From Verrucomicrobiales bacterium (GTDB taxonomy: Bacteria > Verrucomicrobiota > Verrucomicrobiia > Limisphaerales > J093): 64,000 bases of DNA. The DNA lies in NCBI GenBank assembly GCA_024233215.1, contig JACKPW010000002.1:372001-436000 (forward strand), written 5' to 3'. Positions 35,172-47,154 of this stretch are shown here, piece by piece. The translations under genes and the position numbers were made by a program. A model generated the notes under the pieces. The model ran no database searches. It was not told where the DNA came from and saw only the letters and a program-made list of their open reading frames with translations. Every line of letters starts with the position of its first letter. The first letter of the stretch is position 1.

Positions 35172-38000
35172 CTACGTTCCCGGGCTCCCGGCAGCCTCCC
35201 CGTAGAAGCCGGCCGAAGCCGTGCTTCCCGCATTTGCTCCTGGCGTTGAGCTTGTCAGATTCATGAGATACCGGCCCGGACCCACGCGAAGGCGGAGGCT
35301 GTGTTCCCCGTGCAATCGTTCCACCCCGTTGTCGCCGCCCTGGATCGAGAGCAGTTCGAGCCCCGGCACCTCCAGCGTGGCCGATGTGTTCGGCGGGACC
35401 CTGATCGCCAGTTCGACCCGGTCCCCATCGCGTTTCCAGCCGCAGAAGATGGGGCCGTACGGTGTGTTCTGGCGGCAACGGGCATAACTCAACGGCACAC
35501 TGCCGTCGCAGGCGGGTCGCAGGTGGAACGTGCGAAAACCATCGGCGTCATCGCCCGGCTGGATGCCGGCCAGCCCTTCCACGAACCACGATCCGATGTG
35601 CAGGTAGGAACTGTGGCTGAGTGATTGCCGGCCTTCCCAATCCTCCCAGATCGTGGTGGCGCCCCGGGCCAGCATGTCGCCCCAGCCGGGGTAGTTCTGT
35701 TGCCGGGCCATCAGGCACATGAGATCATTGCGACCGGCCTCGATGAGGTGCTTCACGATGAACGCTCCGCCGGTGATGCCCCCCCAGAAATGCCCGTCAC
35801 GCTTGACGCGGATTTCGTCCTCAAGCCGCTGCCGCACCGCGGGTCGCACCTCCTCGGGGGGCAGCCCCACCAGCAGTGCGATGGACAGGTAGGCCTGGAA
35901 TCCGTTGACGTAGCTCGCGTCCGCGGGATTGAAGAACTCCCGATGCACGGCGGCGCGCACCGTTTCCGCGCGGTCGGTCCATTTCGCTGCAAGCCCGTGG
36001 TTGTCCAAGGCGCGGGCGATCTTCGCGGCGGTCTGGAGATTGTAGATCCAGTAGCAGTTGTTGAAGAACAGTGTCTCCCGCGTGTCCCCGTTCACACCTT
36101 CGGCACCGGGCCAGAGCCAGTCGCCGAGGAAATCCCACTGCCCCCCCCAACGTACGAGCATGTCGTCCTTCGACTTGGTCTCGAGAAACGCCAGCCATGC
36201 CTCGATGGTGGGAAGCATCTGCTCGAGCAATCGAGGGTCGCCCGTGCGACGCGCGAACTCCCACGGCAGGGTGACACAGATGCCGCTCCAGCCGGGGCCG
36301 CCACCGCCCCAATAGGTCGGCGCCGTGTAGGGCAGGTTGCCGGCCTCCACCCCGCTGCCGCTACCCAGCTCGCCCGCCTGCTTGCCGACTCCCCAGGCTG
36401 CGGGTTTGCCCTGCACGTCGCGCCAGTCCTGGGCCCATTTCGTGTAGAACGCGCCGAGGGCGTAGTTGTCCAGGCCGGTCGGCGTGGTGGCATGGGCGTC
36501 GCCGCCGTAACCCATCCGTTCACGTTGTGCGCAATCGACGACGTACCCTCCCAGGCTCAGGTTCTCGAAGGTCCAGAGCGTCGTTTCGTAGATGCGGTTG
36601 AGCAACGGATCCGAGCAGGCGAATTCGGTGGTCCGGGCATAATCCGTCCGCGCCAGCCAGCCGCGGAAGTCCTTCAACTGCGGCTTTTCGCGCAGGCCCT
36701 CGACCTGGATCCAGCGGCCGACCGAGTAATTGAACCGGTTGCGGAACGTGCCCTTGCCGTCGGGGCCGATGACATACGCGCTGTGCAGCCGGTGGGTCAT
36801 CGGTTGCTCCCTGCGCTCGGAGAACTTCAATTCGATCCGGTCCCCCGGTTGGCCCCGCAAATCGGCCTCCACCCAGCCGGTGAAGACCCGGCCCATGTCC
36901 ACCCGCCACACGCCCGGCGACGGTTCCTCGATGGCCACGGCTTCGAGCGGTGCCACCAGGCGGTTCGGCTCCAGCACCTCCGCGCTCACGATCAGGTTGG
37001 GGTCGTAGACCTTGACCGGTTGCCAGGCGGAATCATCGAGTCCCGGGGTGGCCCACGCGGGGTTGATTTTGGCCCCTTCCAGCAGTTCGCCGCCGTAGTT
37101 CATGAAGTTCCAGATTCCCAACGTCGTGCTGGGGCCCGCGTGCCACTTCCAGGAAGCGTCCGTGACGATGCGTCGGCGGGAGCCATCGGTGCCGGTCAGT
37201 TCGGCCTGCGCCAGTACGATGGGCGTGGCCGGCTTGTCGGCGGTGCGGTAGCTGGGATAGATCGACCACGAGGCCCCGAGCCAGAGACCAAGCGTGTTGC
37301 GGCCCGGGCGCAGCAGCGAGGTGATGTCGTAAGTCACGTACCGCGCCCGCTTGGTATGGTCCGCCACGGCCGGCATGAGGATGCTGTCTCCGACCTTTAC
37401 CCCGTTGACATGAACCTCGTGATAGCCGACGGAGGCGACGTGCAGGAAGGCGACCGCCGGCACGGTGTCGAGGTCGAATGACTTGCGCAGCCAGGGATCA
37501 GGCAGAGTGTTGTCGGGCGGTGGATTGCCCCGTTTCGACTCGAACTCCGCGGGGGTCCCGATCCATTCGGCGGACCAATCGGCGGCCTCCATGGGACCCA
37601 TGGTCCAGGCGGCGGTTTCACTCCAGTCGGAGCGGCTGCCGTTCTCGTCCCGGACCCGCACCCGCCAGTAACAGAGCATGCCGGGTTCGAGCGGGTTCCC
37701 GTCATAGGGAATGAGCTGTGACTGGTCCGATTGCAGCCAGCCACTGTCCCAGAGATCCGCCTTGCGGGGGGTGGTCAGTTCCGGCCGGCTGGCCACGAGC
37801 ATGCGCCAGGCGGTTTGTCGCTGGGTGCGCGCGGCGACATCGGTGGACTCCAGTTTCCAGCTCAGACGCGGCCGTGCCAGGTCGAGGCCGGCGGGATTGA
37901 CGAGGTATTCGCAGGTGAGATCGACGGGTTTGAGGGACGCCGCCAGGGCGGAACCCGCGAGGCAGCACAGCGCGACGACGGGGATCAGGGGCTTGCGCAT
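35172..38000 (-). CDS. Alpha-L-rhamnosidase, GH78
   Basis: A 942-residue exported glycosidase that should release terminal alpha-L-rhamnose from plant or algal polysaccharides. The start is the ATG at 38000, which gives the signal peptide MRKPLIPVVALCCLAGSALA; the frame is open for 100 codons upstream, over the divergent gene. The N-terminal beta domains contain PRLSWKLES, YWRVRVRDENG and WSAEWIG, typical of the family. The catalytic (alpha/alpha)6 barrel carries DCAQRERMGYGGDAHATT at about 483-500, the GH78 signature whose acidic residues bind the sugar. It is divergent from an esterase-like gene, with 105 bp between the starts. Confidence 0.93.
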   Translation of the reverse strand: MRKPLIPVVALCCLAGSALAASLKPVDLTCEYLVNPAGLDLARPRLSWKLESTDVAARTQRQTAWRMLVASRPELTTPRKADLWDSGWLQSDQSQLIPYDGNPLEPGMLCYWRVRVRDENGSRSDWSETAAWTMGPMEAADWSAEWIGTPAEFESKRGNPPPDNTLPDPWLRKSFDLDTVPAVAFLHVASVGYHEVHVNGVKVGDSILMPAVADHTKRARYVTYDITSLLRPGRNTLGLWLGASWSIYPSYRTADKPATPIVLAQAELTGTDGSRRRIVTDASWKWHAGPSTTLGIWNFMNYGGELLEGAKINPAWATPGLDDSAWQPVKVYDPNLIVSAEVLEPNRLVAPLEAVAIEEPSPGVWRVDMGRVFTGWVEADLRGQPGDRIELKFSERREQPMTHRLHSAYVIGPDGKGTFRNRFNYSVGRWIQVEGLREKPQLKDFRGWLARTDYARTTEFACSDPLLNRIYETTLWTFENLSLGGYVVDCAQRERMGYGGDAHATTPTGLDNYALGAFYTKWAQDWRDVQGKPAAWGVGKQAGELGSGSGVEAGNLPYTAPTYWGGGGPGWSGICVTLPWEFARRTGDPRLLEQMLPTIEAWLAFLETKSKDDMLVRWGGQWDFLGDWLWPGAEGVNGDTRETLFFNNCYWIYNLQTAAKIARALDNHGLAAKWTDRAETVRAAVHREFFNPADASYVNGFQAYLSIALLVGLPPEEVRPAVRQRLEDEIRVKRDGHFWGGITGGAFIVKHLIEAGRNDLMCLMARQQNYPGWGDMLARGATTIWEDWEGRQSLSHSSYLHIGSWFVEGLAGIQPGDDADGFRTFHLRPACDGSVPLSYARCRQNTPYGPIFCGWKRDGDRVELAIRVPPNTSATLEVPGLELLSIQGGDNGVERLHGEHSLRLRVGPGRYLMNLTSSTPGANAGSTASAGFYGEAAGSPGT

Positions 38001-38105
38001 AACGGGGGGGATTGTCTGCCGACCGGGGAGGATGTGCAATCCCGCACCGGGAGCCCTGCTGCAGTTCGCGGTTCCCTTTCGCGGGGGGCTCACTACACTC
38101 CGCCC

Positions 38106-38846
38106 ATGCGCAAAACCCTCGTTCTTCTCGTGGCCGCCGGCATCACGGCCCTCACCGCGTTCCCCGCCGAGCCCGCCCCGGGCCAACAAGTCGAGCAATC
38201 CCTCGCCACCTCGGATGGCGGCTCCATTCCCTACCTGATCTATCTTCCGGCCAACTACGCGGACACCCGTGACAAGGTGCCGATGATCCTCTTCCTGCAC
38301 GGTCGCGGCGAAAGCAACGGACCGTTAAGCCTCGTGGCCAAATGGGGGCCGCCCCGACGCCTCGCGGCCGGCGAACCGATGAAATACCTCGTGGTCTCGC
38401 CGCAATGCCCCCGCAGTTCGTTCTGGTCGGCCGACGACCAACAGCAACGCCTGCTCGAACTGCTGGCCCATATCAAGAAGAACTTCCGCGTGGACGAGGA
38501 CCGTATCTACCTCACCGGCCTGAGCATGGGCGGCTTCGGCACCTGGCGGCTGGCGGCGGATCACCCGGAAATGTTCGCCGCGGCGGCCCCCATCTGCGGG
38601 CGGGGCAATCCCGAGACCGCATCGCGCCTGACCAAGCTGCCCATCTGGGCGTGGCACGGCACGGATGATCCCACGGTGCCGGTCAAGAACTCCATCGACA
38701 TGGTGGAAGCCATCCAGGCCGCCGGCGGCACGAAGGTGCGGTTCACCAGCCTCGAATACATCGGCCACGCCTCCTGGCAGGCCGCCTACCAGTCCGCCGA
38801 CCTCTACGCCTGGTTCGACAAACAACGCGCCTCCCAGAACCAGTAA
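38106..38846 (+). CDS. Secreted alpha/beta hydrolase, esterase/PHB depolymerase-like
   Basis: A 246-residue exported serine hydrolase. MRKTLVLLVAAGITALTAFPAEPA is the signal peptide and fixes the start at 38106. LHGRGES gives the oxyanion region; GLSMGG holds the nucleophile Ser140; HGTDDPTVPV carries the catalytic Asp (near 188), and YIGHASW His221 completes the triad. The size and layout match the dienelactone-hydrolase/phospholipase-carboxylesterase-like secreted hydrolases of polysaccharide-degrading bacteria. It is divergent from the GH78 gene, so it may remove acetyl or other esters from the same substrate (an inference from position). Confidence 0.9.
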   Translation: MRKTLVLLVAAGITALTAFPAEPAPGQQVEQSLATSDGGSIPYLIYLPANYADTRDKVPMILFLHGRGESNGPLSLVAKWGPPRRLAAGEPMKYLVVSPQCPRSSFWSADDQQQRLLELLAHIKKNFRVDEDRIYLTGLSMGGFGTWRLAADHPEMFAAAAPICGRGNPETASRLTKLPIWAWHGTDDPTVPVKNSIDMVEAIQAAGGTKVRFTSLEYIGHASWQAAYQSADLYAWFDKQRASQNQ

Positions 38847-38865
38847 TCCCAGCCCGCATCCCGCA

Positions 38866-38937
38866 TCTTCTACTCCCTATTCCCCATCTCCCATTCCCTA
38901 TCTCCTATCTCCCAGCTCCTGACTTCTGACTCCTAGC
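38866..38937. repeat. Pyrimidine-rich tract of TCTCCC/TATCTCC repeats
   Basis: About 70 bp made almost only of C and T, in tandem imperfect units such as CCCATCTCCCATTCCCTATC and CTCCTATCTCCCAGCTCC. It ends right at the start of the flavodoxin gene. A second C/T-rich tract occurs at about 48215-48290. Low complexity; no gene. Confidence 0.5.
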
Positions 38938-38938
38938 A

Positions 38939-39502
38939 ATGAACAAGATCCTCGTTCTCTTCGATTCCGGCAGTGGCAACACCCGCAAGATGGCGGAGTT
39001 CGTCGCCGAAGGTGCCCGTTCCATCGCTGACACCGAGGTGCGGCTGTGTTCGGTCGACGAAGCGACCGCCGATGATGTTCTGTGGTGCGAGGGGATCGCG
39101 GTCGGCAGCCCCACGAACATGGGGTTGTTGTCGTGGAAGATGAAGCGGTTCTGGGACGAGACCATGCTGCCGCACTGGATGAAGGTGGACGGGCGTATTG
39201 CATGTGCGTTTTCCTCCGCCGGCGCGTGGGGGGGAGGGATGGAGATTGCCTGTCAGTCGCTGTTGATGTTGCTCATCAACTTCGGCTTCCTGGTGTTCGG
39301 CGTGACCGATTACTCCAGCAAACTGACGACGCTTCACTACGGCGCCGTCACCGCCCGCGAACCCCGCGATGACGCCAGCCAGGACGCCTGTCGCATCCTG
39401 GGACAGCGCCTTGCGGAGTGGACTGCGCTTTGCGTCCACGGCCGCAAGGAAGAGGACCCGAACCGCAAGATGGCCGCCCGCCGCGGACCCGCCGCCGAGT
39501 GA
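38939..39502 (+). CDS. Flavodoxin-family NAD(P)H:quinone reductase-like protein (WrbA-like)
   Basis: A 187-residue FMN-binding protein. VLFDSGSGNTRKMAEFVAEGA is the phosphate-binding loop of flavodoxins; GIAVGSPTNMGLLSWKMKRFWD and FSSAGAWGGGMEIACQSL match the WrbA/NAD(P)H dehydrogenase layout, where the second loop covers the isoalloxazine ring. It likely carries out two-electron reduction of quinones, though a role as an electron carrier is possible. The start is the ATG directly after the pyrimidine-rich tract; no clear Shine-Dalgarno is present. The C-terminal 20 residues are basic and less conserved. Confidence 0.88.
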   Translation: MNKILVLFDSGSGNTRKMAEFVAEGARSIADTEVRLCSVDEATADDVLWCEGIAVGSPTNMGLLSWKMKRFWDETMLPHWMKVDGRIACAFSSAGAWGGGMEIACQSLLMLLINFGFLVFGVTDYSSKLTTLHYGAVTAREPRDDASQDACRILGQRLAEWTALCVHGRKEEDPNRKMAARRGPAAE

Positions 39503-39533
39503 GAAACTATGAAGTCAAGGCGTCTCCCTGCAG

Positions 39534-39710
39534 TCCAACCACGAATAGACACCCATCCACACGAATGAAGATGCGGCTTTCAGGAACCGTACGGCCGCCG
39601 CATGCGGACAACCAAGTGGTGAGGGAGGCCGGGACCTGCCTTCCGGCGAAGTCCCCTCCTATTCGTGTCGATTCGTGTTCATTCGTGGTTCTCCACTGAG
39701 TCGTTACGGC
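39534..39710. repeat. Intergenic element C with terminal inverted repeats
   Basis: A 177-bp element. The left end reads AACCACGAATAGACACCCAT from 39537; the right end ends with ATTCGTGGTTCTCC and GTTACGGC at 39703-39710, which is complementary to the left end and to the GCCGTA.. ends of elements A, D and F. Its interior, read on the minus strand, matches the interior of element F almost base for base. Confidence 0.75.
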
Positions 39711-39724
39711 AAAGTACTCAATTC

Positions 39725-40621
39725 ATGAAAGCGATCACCCTCCTGCTCTCCGCTCTCGGCGGCCTGGCAGCCGTCAGCCTGCTCTCCGCCGCCGAGATCA
39801 CCGCGCCCGGCGCACAACTCGAACTGCTTACCGACACCTGCAAGTTCACCGAGGGCCCGGCCGCGGATGTCGTGGGCAACGTCTACTTCACCGACCAGCC
39901 CAATGACCGCATCCTGGTCTGGACAGTCGAGGATCGGCTCGAGACGTTCATGCAACCGTGCGGGCGGTCGAACGGCATGTTCTTCGATCGCGACGGCAAC
40001 CTGCTCACCTGCGCGGACGAACGGAACGAACTCTGGTTGATCCCGCTCTCGAAACAGCCACGGGTGCTGGTGAAGGAATTCGACGGGAAGTTCCTCAACG
40101 CCCCCAACGACCTCTGGGTCCGCCCTGACAACGGCCTCTACTTCACCGATCCGCTCTACCCGCGCACCTGGTGGAAGCATCGCGACGCCGAATCCCAGCA
40201 AGCCGGTCAGCACGTCTACTATCTCACTCCCGACCGCGAGCAACTCAAGCCGGTGGCGACCGACCTGGAACAACCCAATGGCATCATCGGAACGCCGGAC
40301 GGAAAGACGCTCTACGTGGCCGACATCCGGGCGGGAAAGACCTACGCCTACGACATTCAGCCCGACGGCTCGCTTGTGGGCAAGCGGCTCTTCTGTGAGA
40401 TGGGTTCGGATGGCATGACGCTCGACCAAGAGGGCAACGTCTATCTCACGGGCCGCGGCGTCACCGTCTTCGACCAGACCGGTGCGAAGATCCAGCAGAT
40501 CGACGGGCCGAAGGGCTGGACCGCGAATGTCTGCTTTGGCGGGAAGGACCACGACACCCTCTACATCACCGCCACCACCTGCCTCTACCGGATCAAGACC
40601 CGCGTGAAGGGCGCGTACTGA
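39725..40621 (+). CDS. SMP-30/gluconolactonase family protein
   Basis: A 298-residue exported six-bladed propeller, likely a sugar lactonase. MKAITLLLSALGGLAAVSLLSAAE is a signal peptide and fixes the start at 39725, although the frame is open upstream. FTEGPAADVVGNVYFTDQPNDRI contains the Glu that binds the divalent metal in this family. NAPNDLWVRPDNGLYFTDP has the conserved Asn and Asp ligands, and SDGMTLDQEGNVYLT the third metal-binding Asp. It would open a lactone such as gluconolactone or a related sugar lactone. The gene lies between two inverted-repeat elements. Confidence 0.92.
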   Translation: MKAITLLLSALGGLAAVSLLSAAEITAPGAQLELLTDTCKFTEGPAADVVGNVYFTDQPNDRILVWTVEDRLETFMQPCGRSNGMFFDRDGNLLTCADERNELWLIPLSKQPRVLVKEFDGKFLNAPNDLWVRPDNGLYFTDPLYPRTWWKHRDAESQQAGQHVYYLTPDREQLKPVATDLEQPNGIIGTPDGKTLYVADIRAGKTYAYDIQPDGSLVGKRLFCEMGSDGMTLDQEGNVYLTGRGVTVFDQTGAKIQQIDGPKGWTANVCFGGKDHDTLYITATTCLYRIKTRVKGAY

Positions 40622-40836
40622 GCCGTATCGATTCAACGGAACCACGAAATACACCAAACACACGAAAGAAGGCGCGAGTGGGGCTTTGGGCTGGTGCCAA
40701 TGGCAATGGCATCGAGGCTCAGCTCAGCCGCGATCACCAAATCGTGGTTTTGCGGACCAGGCCACGAACCGTGGCTTTCCCCTTGTTTTCGTGTGATTCG
40801 TGTGTTTCGTGGTTCCCTCTACTGCATGGATATGGC
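40622..40836. repeat. Intergenic element D with terminal inverted repeats
   Basis: A 215-bp element with ends GCCGTATC (40622-40629) and GATATGGC (40829-40836), followed inside by AACCACGAAATACACCAAA and TTTCGTGGTT. It begins at the base after the SMP-30 stop codon, exactly as element A begins after the VTC stop. Its interior is unlike A. Confidence 0.75.
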
Positions 40837-40916
40837 TGAGCGGCGAAGCAGGGCGGGATCGGGGAGCATACGCCCCCTTGCGTGTGCCGGCGGACTGGAA
40901 AGCCCACCCCCACGCA

Positions 40917-40947
40917 GGCAAAAGGCCACGGGGGTCGCCCGTGGCCT
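40917..40947 (-). terminator. Intrinsic terminator of the membrane pyrophosphatase gene
   Basis: On the + strand AGGCCACGGG (40923-40932) pairs perfectly with CCCGTGGCCT (40938-40947) around a 5-nt loop. On the minus strand the stem is followed by a TTTT stretch. It lies 46 bp after the pyrophosphatase stop codon. Confidence 0.8.
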
Positions 40948-40992
40948 GGTTCAAGTTTCGCCCCGAAGGGCGATGATTCAATTCGTTTGCGT

Positions 40993-43446
<2,454 letters not shown>

Positions 43447-43623
43447 CCCGGCGAGGGGAAACGGCAGCCCACCCCGGCCCGCACGAGCCCGGGCAGCCGC
43501 CCATGCGAGTATTGAAACTTCTGATTTAAGTCAAGGGCATTCGCCAAACTTAAGCGGCTTTCGCAGGTACCCCACATCCCGACGTGGGATCGGACGCCCC
43601 CCAGCCGGCTCCATGGAGTTGAG

Positions 43624-43791
43624 CAAACCACCAATCACACGAATCACACGAAAACACTGGGGAACAACCTCTTGCTGACCCTTTCGTCGAGCTCACCTCC
43701 TGGTGGCAGGGGCTCAGCGTTCGGGCGCAAGGGACTGAACCAACCCGATGCGTGCTCCTCACTTCGTGGATTCCGTGTATTTCGTGGTTGG
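43624..43791. repeat. Intergenic element E with inverted ends
   Basis: A 168-bp element between two minus-strand genes: the left end is AAACCACCAATCACACGAAT, the right end TTCCGTGTATTTCGTGGTT, complementary with few mismatches. The interior does not match the other elements in the window. It lies 68 bp before the end of the chorismate synthase gene. Confidence 0.65.
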
Positions 43792-43859
43792 GCTGAATTG
43801 CCACGGCTCGGCAGATCTCCTGGCCCTGCCGAACCTCCGGGCTCCCGACAGCCCGGTTC

Positions 43860-44957
43860 TCACCCTCTGGAATGCGCCGCATGGCATTGGGCCGCATGGC
43901 GTAACGCATGATCAACCAGCACCAGGGCCGCCATCGCCTCCACCAACGGCACCGCCCGCGGCAGCACGCAGGGATCGTGTCGCCCCCGCCCCTTCAGCGT
44001 CGTGTTCCGATACTCCACGTCCACGGTCTCCTGCTCGTGCATCACCGTGGCCACCGGCTTGAAGGCCACCCGGAAAATGACGGGTTGCCCGTTGGAAATG
44101 CCGCCCTGTACCCCGCCGGAACGGTTCGTGAGCGTGGTCACCTTCCCGCGCGTCGCCCGCATCAGGTCGTTGTGCTCCCTGCCCGTCAGGGTCACGCACC
44201 CGAAGCCGGAACCGATTTCAAAGCCCTTCGTCGCCGGCAGGCTCAGCATCGCCTTCCCCAAATCCGCTTCCAACCGGTCAAACACCGGCTCGCCCCAGCC
44301 GGCCGGCACCCCGCGCGCCACGCCCAACACCACGCCCCCCACGGTGTCGCCCTCTTTCCGCGCCCGCTCAATCCGCCGGATCATCCGGGGTGCAGCCGCG
44401 GCATCGGGGCAGCGAACGATGTTGCCCTCCACGGCCGCCAGGGTGAGCTGCAGGGGATCGACGGTGGCCCGAATCCGATGCACCTGTTCCACGCACGCCA
44501 GCACCTCCACGCCGTATCGCTCCCGCAGCAGCTTCTTCGCAATCGCCCCCGCCGCCACGCGCCCGACCGTTTCCCGGGCACTGCTCCGGCCGCCGCCACG
44601 CCAGTCGCGGACGCCGTACTTCGCCTGGTAGGTGTAGTCGGCGTGCGAGGGCCGGAACTTCGTCGCCATTTCCGTGTAGGCCTCCGAACGCGCATCCGCA
44701 TTGCGAACCCACAGCGAAATCGGCGTGCCGGTCGTGCGGCCTTCAAAGGTCCCGGAGAGGATCTCGGCCCGGTCCGCTTCCTTGCGGGGGGTGACAATGG
44801 CCGACTGCCCCGGGCGACGACGGTCGAGGTCCGGCTGAATATCCGCCTCCGACAAGCCCAAGCCCGGCGGGCAGCCGTCCACCACGACCCCGATGGCGGG
44901 TCCGTGCGACTCGCCCCAGGTCGTGATGCGGAAGAGATGGCCGAACGTGTTCGCCAT
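43860..44957 (-). CDS. aroC: Chorismate synthase
   Basis: A 365-residue cytoplasmic FMN-dependent enzyme that converts 5-enolpyruvylshikimate-3-phosphate to chorismate, the last shared step of aromatic amino-acid synthesis. GHLFRITTWGESHGPAIGVV is the first family signature. DWRGGGRSSARETVGRVAAGA and GVQGGISNGQPV are the second and third. Length is normal for the family. The start at 44957 places the first signature at residue 6, as usual. No other aro genes are adjacent. The C-terminal 15 residues are Ala/His-rich and run past the usual end. Confidence 0.97.
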   Translation of the reverse strand: MANTFGHLFRITTWGESHGPAIGVVVDGCPPGLGLSEADIQPDLDRRRPGQSAIVTPRKEADRAEILSGTFEGRTTGTPISLWVRNADARSEAYTEMATKFRPSHADYTYQAKYGVRDWRGGGRSSARETVGRVAAGAIAKKLLRERYGVEVLACVEQVHRIRATVDPLQLTLAAVEGNIVRCPDAAAAPRMIRRIERARKEGDTVGGVVLGVARGVPAGWGEPVFDRLEADLGKAMLSLPATKGFEIGSGFGCVTLTGREHNDLMRATRGKVTTLTNRSGGVQGGISNGQPVIFRVAFKPVATVMHEQETVDVEYRNTTLKGRGRHDPCVLPRAVPLVEAMAALVLVDHALRHAAQCHAAHSRG

Positions 44958-45211
44958 GCCACGAGCTTGCCTGCCCTGGGGGGGCGGGTCAATCGTGCTG
45001 GCTCAACCACGTTTCGTCATGCCTGGGGCCCACGGGACCGGATGTTCCGGGGGAGCCCCAATGACAAACGCATTGTCATGCAATGGGACCTGGAACCGGT
45101 TCCGCCGCTCTGGGGATCCGTTCTCACTGTTGACGGAGAGAGCGTCGTCAAGAGCTGCAGAACTGACCCCGTCGCTCGGTTCCGGGGGAGACTTTCGGGG
45201 TTCCCGGGGCC

Positions 45212-47032
45212 ATGATCGCGACGATGAGTGCGAATGAACGTCCGGTGTCGCGTCGCCCGCAGCGGCGCATCGGGTTTGAGAGCCTGATTGCCATGGGGGC
45301 CCTGCTGGTTGCTGCGGGGGCTTCCGCCCAGACCCTGCGGCTGCCTCCCCGACCCGGGAACGCCCCGACGGGACGGGCTTTCGCCGAATCGGTGGCCGGC
45401 CTGGATCGACCGGCCCGGGAGGAGCGCGTCGTGGCCGAGTTGCTGCGAGGCAACCTACCGGATTACCTGCGCCGCCTGGTTCCCGTGACGTTGACGAACT
45501 CCGTCGGGGATGCGGCCCATCGTCTGACGGTGTGGGTCACCCCGGATTACCTTGCCGTTGGGAGCGACGCCGACTACCTGCTGATGCCGCTATCCCCGAT
45601 GGCCGCGCGGCGGATCGCCGAGGCGACCGGGTGTCAGCTGCCGACCCGCCGGCTGGTGGATGCGATCCACGCCAAGGCCCCGCTGAAGCTCGTGCCACAA
45701 CCGATTCCGCCCAGCCCGGAGATGACCACCCTGCCGGTGTTCGCCCGGCACAACGAGCGGGTTTGGGAACAACGCCGGGCCGCGTTGCCGGAGTTTCCCC
45801 TGGGCACGCTGGTGGCCGGTGATAAGAAGGACGTGGTCGTTTCTCCGCAGCTCGCCCGCCGGCCGGGCAAGGTCGCCATCTACGGCTGGCACCAGACCAA
45901 TGGAGTGCCCATTCAGCCGTTGTACCTCGGGCACGCCGATTCGTGGGTGGACTACAGCCATGGGGTCCGGCTGGTGGCCGGGACCGCGAACCTCGACGGG
46001 GAGGACAAGTCGCTGGCGGAGATTCTCAGCGACCCCGAACTGAACGGCCTGGCCAGTGATGAGGGCGCCTTCGAGGAAGTCGAGTCGCCCGGGGCCGGGA
46101 AGACAGTGGAAGGGGACGAGACGGGCTGGCGGCCGGGTCCGACGCTTGACGAGCGGATCATGGACTTCACCCTGAACCCCGGCGTCCGGGTGCACGTGAA
46201 CGCTCCGGGCGGCGTCCCGTTCAACGAGGCGCGCCGCATTCACCTGATCCTCTATGCCCTGCCAAACGGGAACACCATCGAGCAGACCGTCGGCCGTCGG
46301 TTGCTGCCCGATGACGACTGGCATTTCAACATCCAGCACATCGGGGCGCAAATGCGCTGGCTCCGACAACGGGAAACGAACGAGGTGCTGGTCGTGGCCT
46401 ACCTGGAAGCCGCCGGCTTGAGCTGGCCCGCCTGGGTCCGGAAGAACGGGGTCGATCCCATTCCCGGATACGTCGACCGACTGTGCGCGTTGTTCCCCGG
46501 GAAGGCACTGACGTTGACCCTGAACGGACACAGTGGCGGCGGGCGCTTCATTTTCGGTTACCTTGACGCACTCGACCGGATCCCCGGGCGGGTCGAACGC
46601 ATTGCGTTTCTCGACAGCGACTACGGCTACAGCAAGTCCGCGGGACACGCCGACAAGCTCCTCACCTGGCTGCGTTCGACGCCGCGCAACCACCTGTGCG
46701 TGCTGGCCTATCAGGATTACCTGGCCCTGCTGAACGGGAAGACCTTCGTCAGCGAGGCCGGCGGGACCTGGGGACGCAGCCTCGCGATGAAGGCCGATCT
46801 GGCGGAGACGCTCCCCTTTGAATCCTCGGTCGAGAACGGCCTCCAGACCCACACGGCGCTGGGAGGCCAGGTGGTGTTTCTGCTCAAGGAGAATCCCGAG
46901 AAGCAGATCCTCCACACCGTGCAGGTCGAGCGAAACGGCTTCATCCATTCGATGCTCACCGGCACACCGGCAGAGGGAGAAGGCTACGAGTATCTGGGGT
47001 CGCGCGTGTACGACGCCTTCATTCAGCCGTGA
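45212..47032 (+). CDS. Secreted protein with alpha/beta-hydrolase-like C-terminal half, family unknown
   Basis: A 606-residue exported protein I cannot assign to a named family. LIAMGALLVAAGASAQ (residues 25-40) is a signal peptide. The N-terminal half (about 60-270) looks like an independent alpha/beta domain with HETFE-free, non-catalytic appearance. The C-terminal half (about 330-600) contains RIHLILYALPNGNTIEQT, FNIQHIGAQ and TLNGHSGGGRF, in which Ser441 sits in a GHSGGG nucleophile elbow, and then IAFLDSDYGY. A serine-esterase or amidase activity is plausible; the acid and His residues are not certain. The upstream start at 45212 was preferred; Met residues at 45224 or 45293 are possible. 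Confidence 0.72.
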   Translation: MIATMSANERPVSRRPQRRIGFESLIAMGALLVAAGASAQTLRLPPRPGNAPTGRAFAESVAGLDRPAREERVVAELLRGNLPDYLRRLVPVTLTNSVGDAAHRLTVWVTPDYLAVGSDADYLLMPLSPMAARRIAEATGCQLPTRRLVDAIHAKAPLKLVPQPIPPSPEMTTLPVFARHNERVWEQRRAALPEFPLGTLVAGDKKDVVVSPQLARRPGKVAIYGWHQTNGVPIQPLYLGHADSWVDYSHGVRLVAGTANLDGEDKSLAEILSDPELNGLASDEGAFEEVESPGAGKTVEGDETGWRPGPTLDERIMDFTLNPGVRVHVNAPGGVPFNEARRIHLILYALPNGNTIEQTVGRRLLPDDDWHFNIQHIGAQMRWLRQRETNEVLVVAYLEAAGLSWPAWVRKNGVDPIPGYVDRLCALFPGKALTLTLNGHSGGGRFIFGYLDALDRIPGRVERIAFLDSDYGYSKSAGHADKLLTWLRSTPRNHLCVLAYQDYLALLNGKTFVSEAGGTWGRSLAMKADLAETLPFESSVENGLQTHTALGGQVVFLLKENPEKQILHTVQVERNGFIHSMLTGTPAEGEGYEYLGSRVYDAFIQP

Positions 47033-47085
47033 ACCGGCGCCCCCGGTGGGAGTCCGGCAATCCTTCAGCCGTGTTTAGGGCACAC

Positions 47086-47099
47086 TGAATCGATACGGC
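47086..47099. repeat. Solo end of the GCCGTATC inverted-repeat element family
   Basis: TGAATCGATACGGC is an exact inverted copy of the first 14 bases of elements A and D (GCCGTATCGATTCA). No partner end lies nearby, so this is either a relic or a binding site in its own right. It is 54 bp after a stop codon. Confidence 0.6.
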
Positions 47100-47154
47100 T
47101 GCGGCAGCACAGAATTCGGTTGAACGTCCATCGGAAGTCGTGCATCTAATCGGC

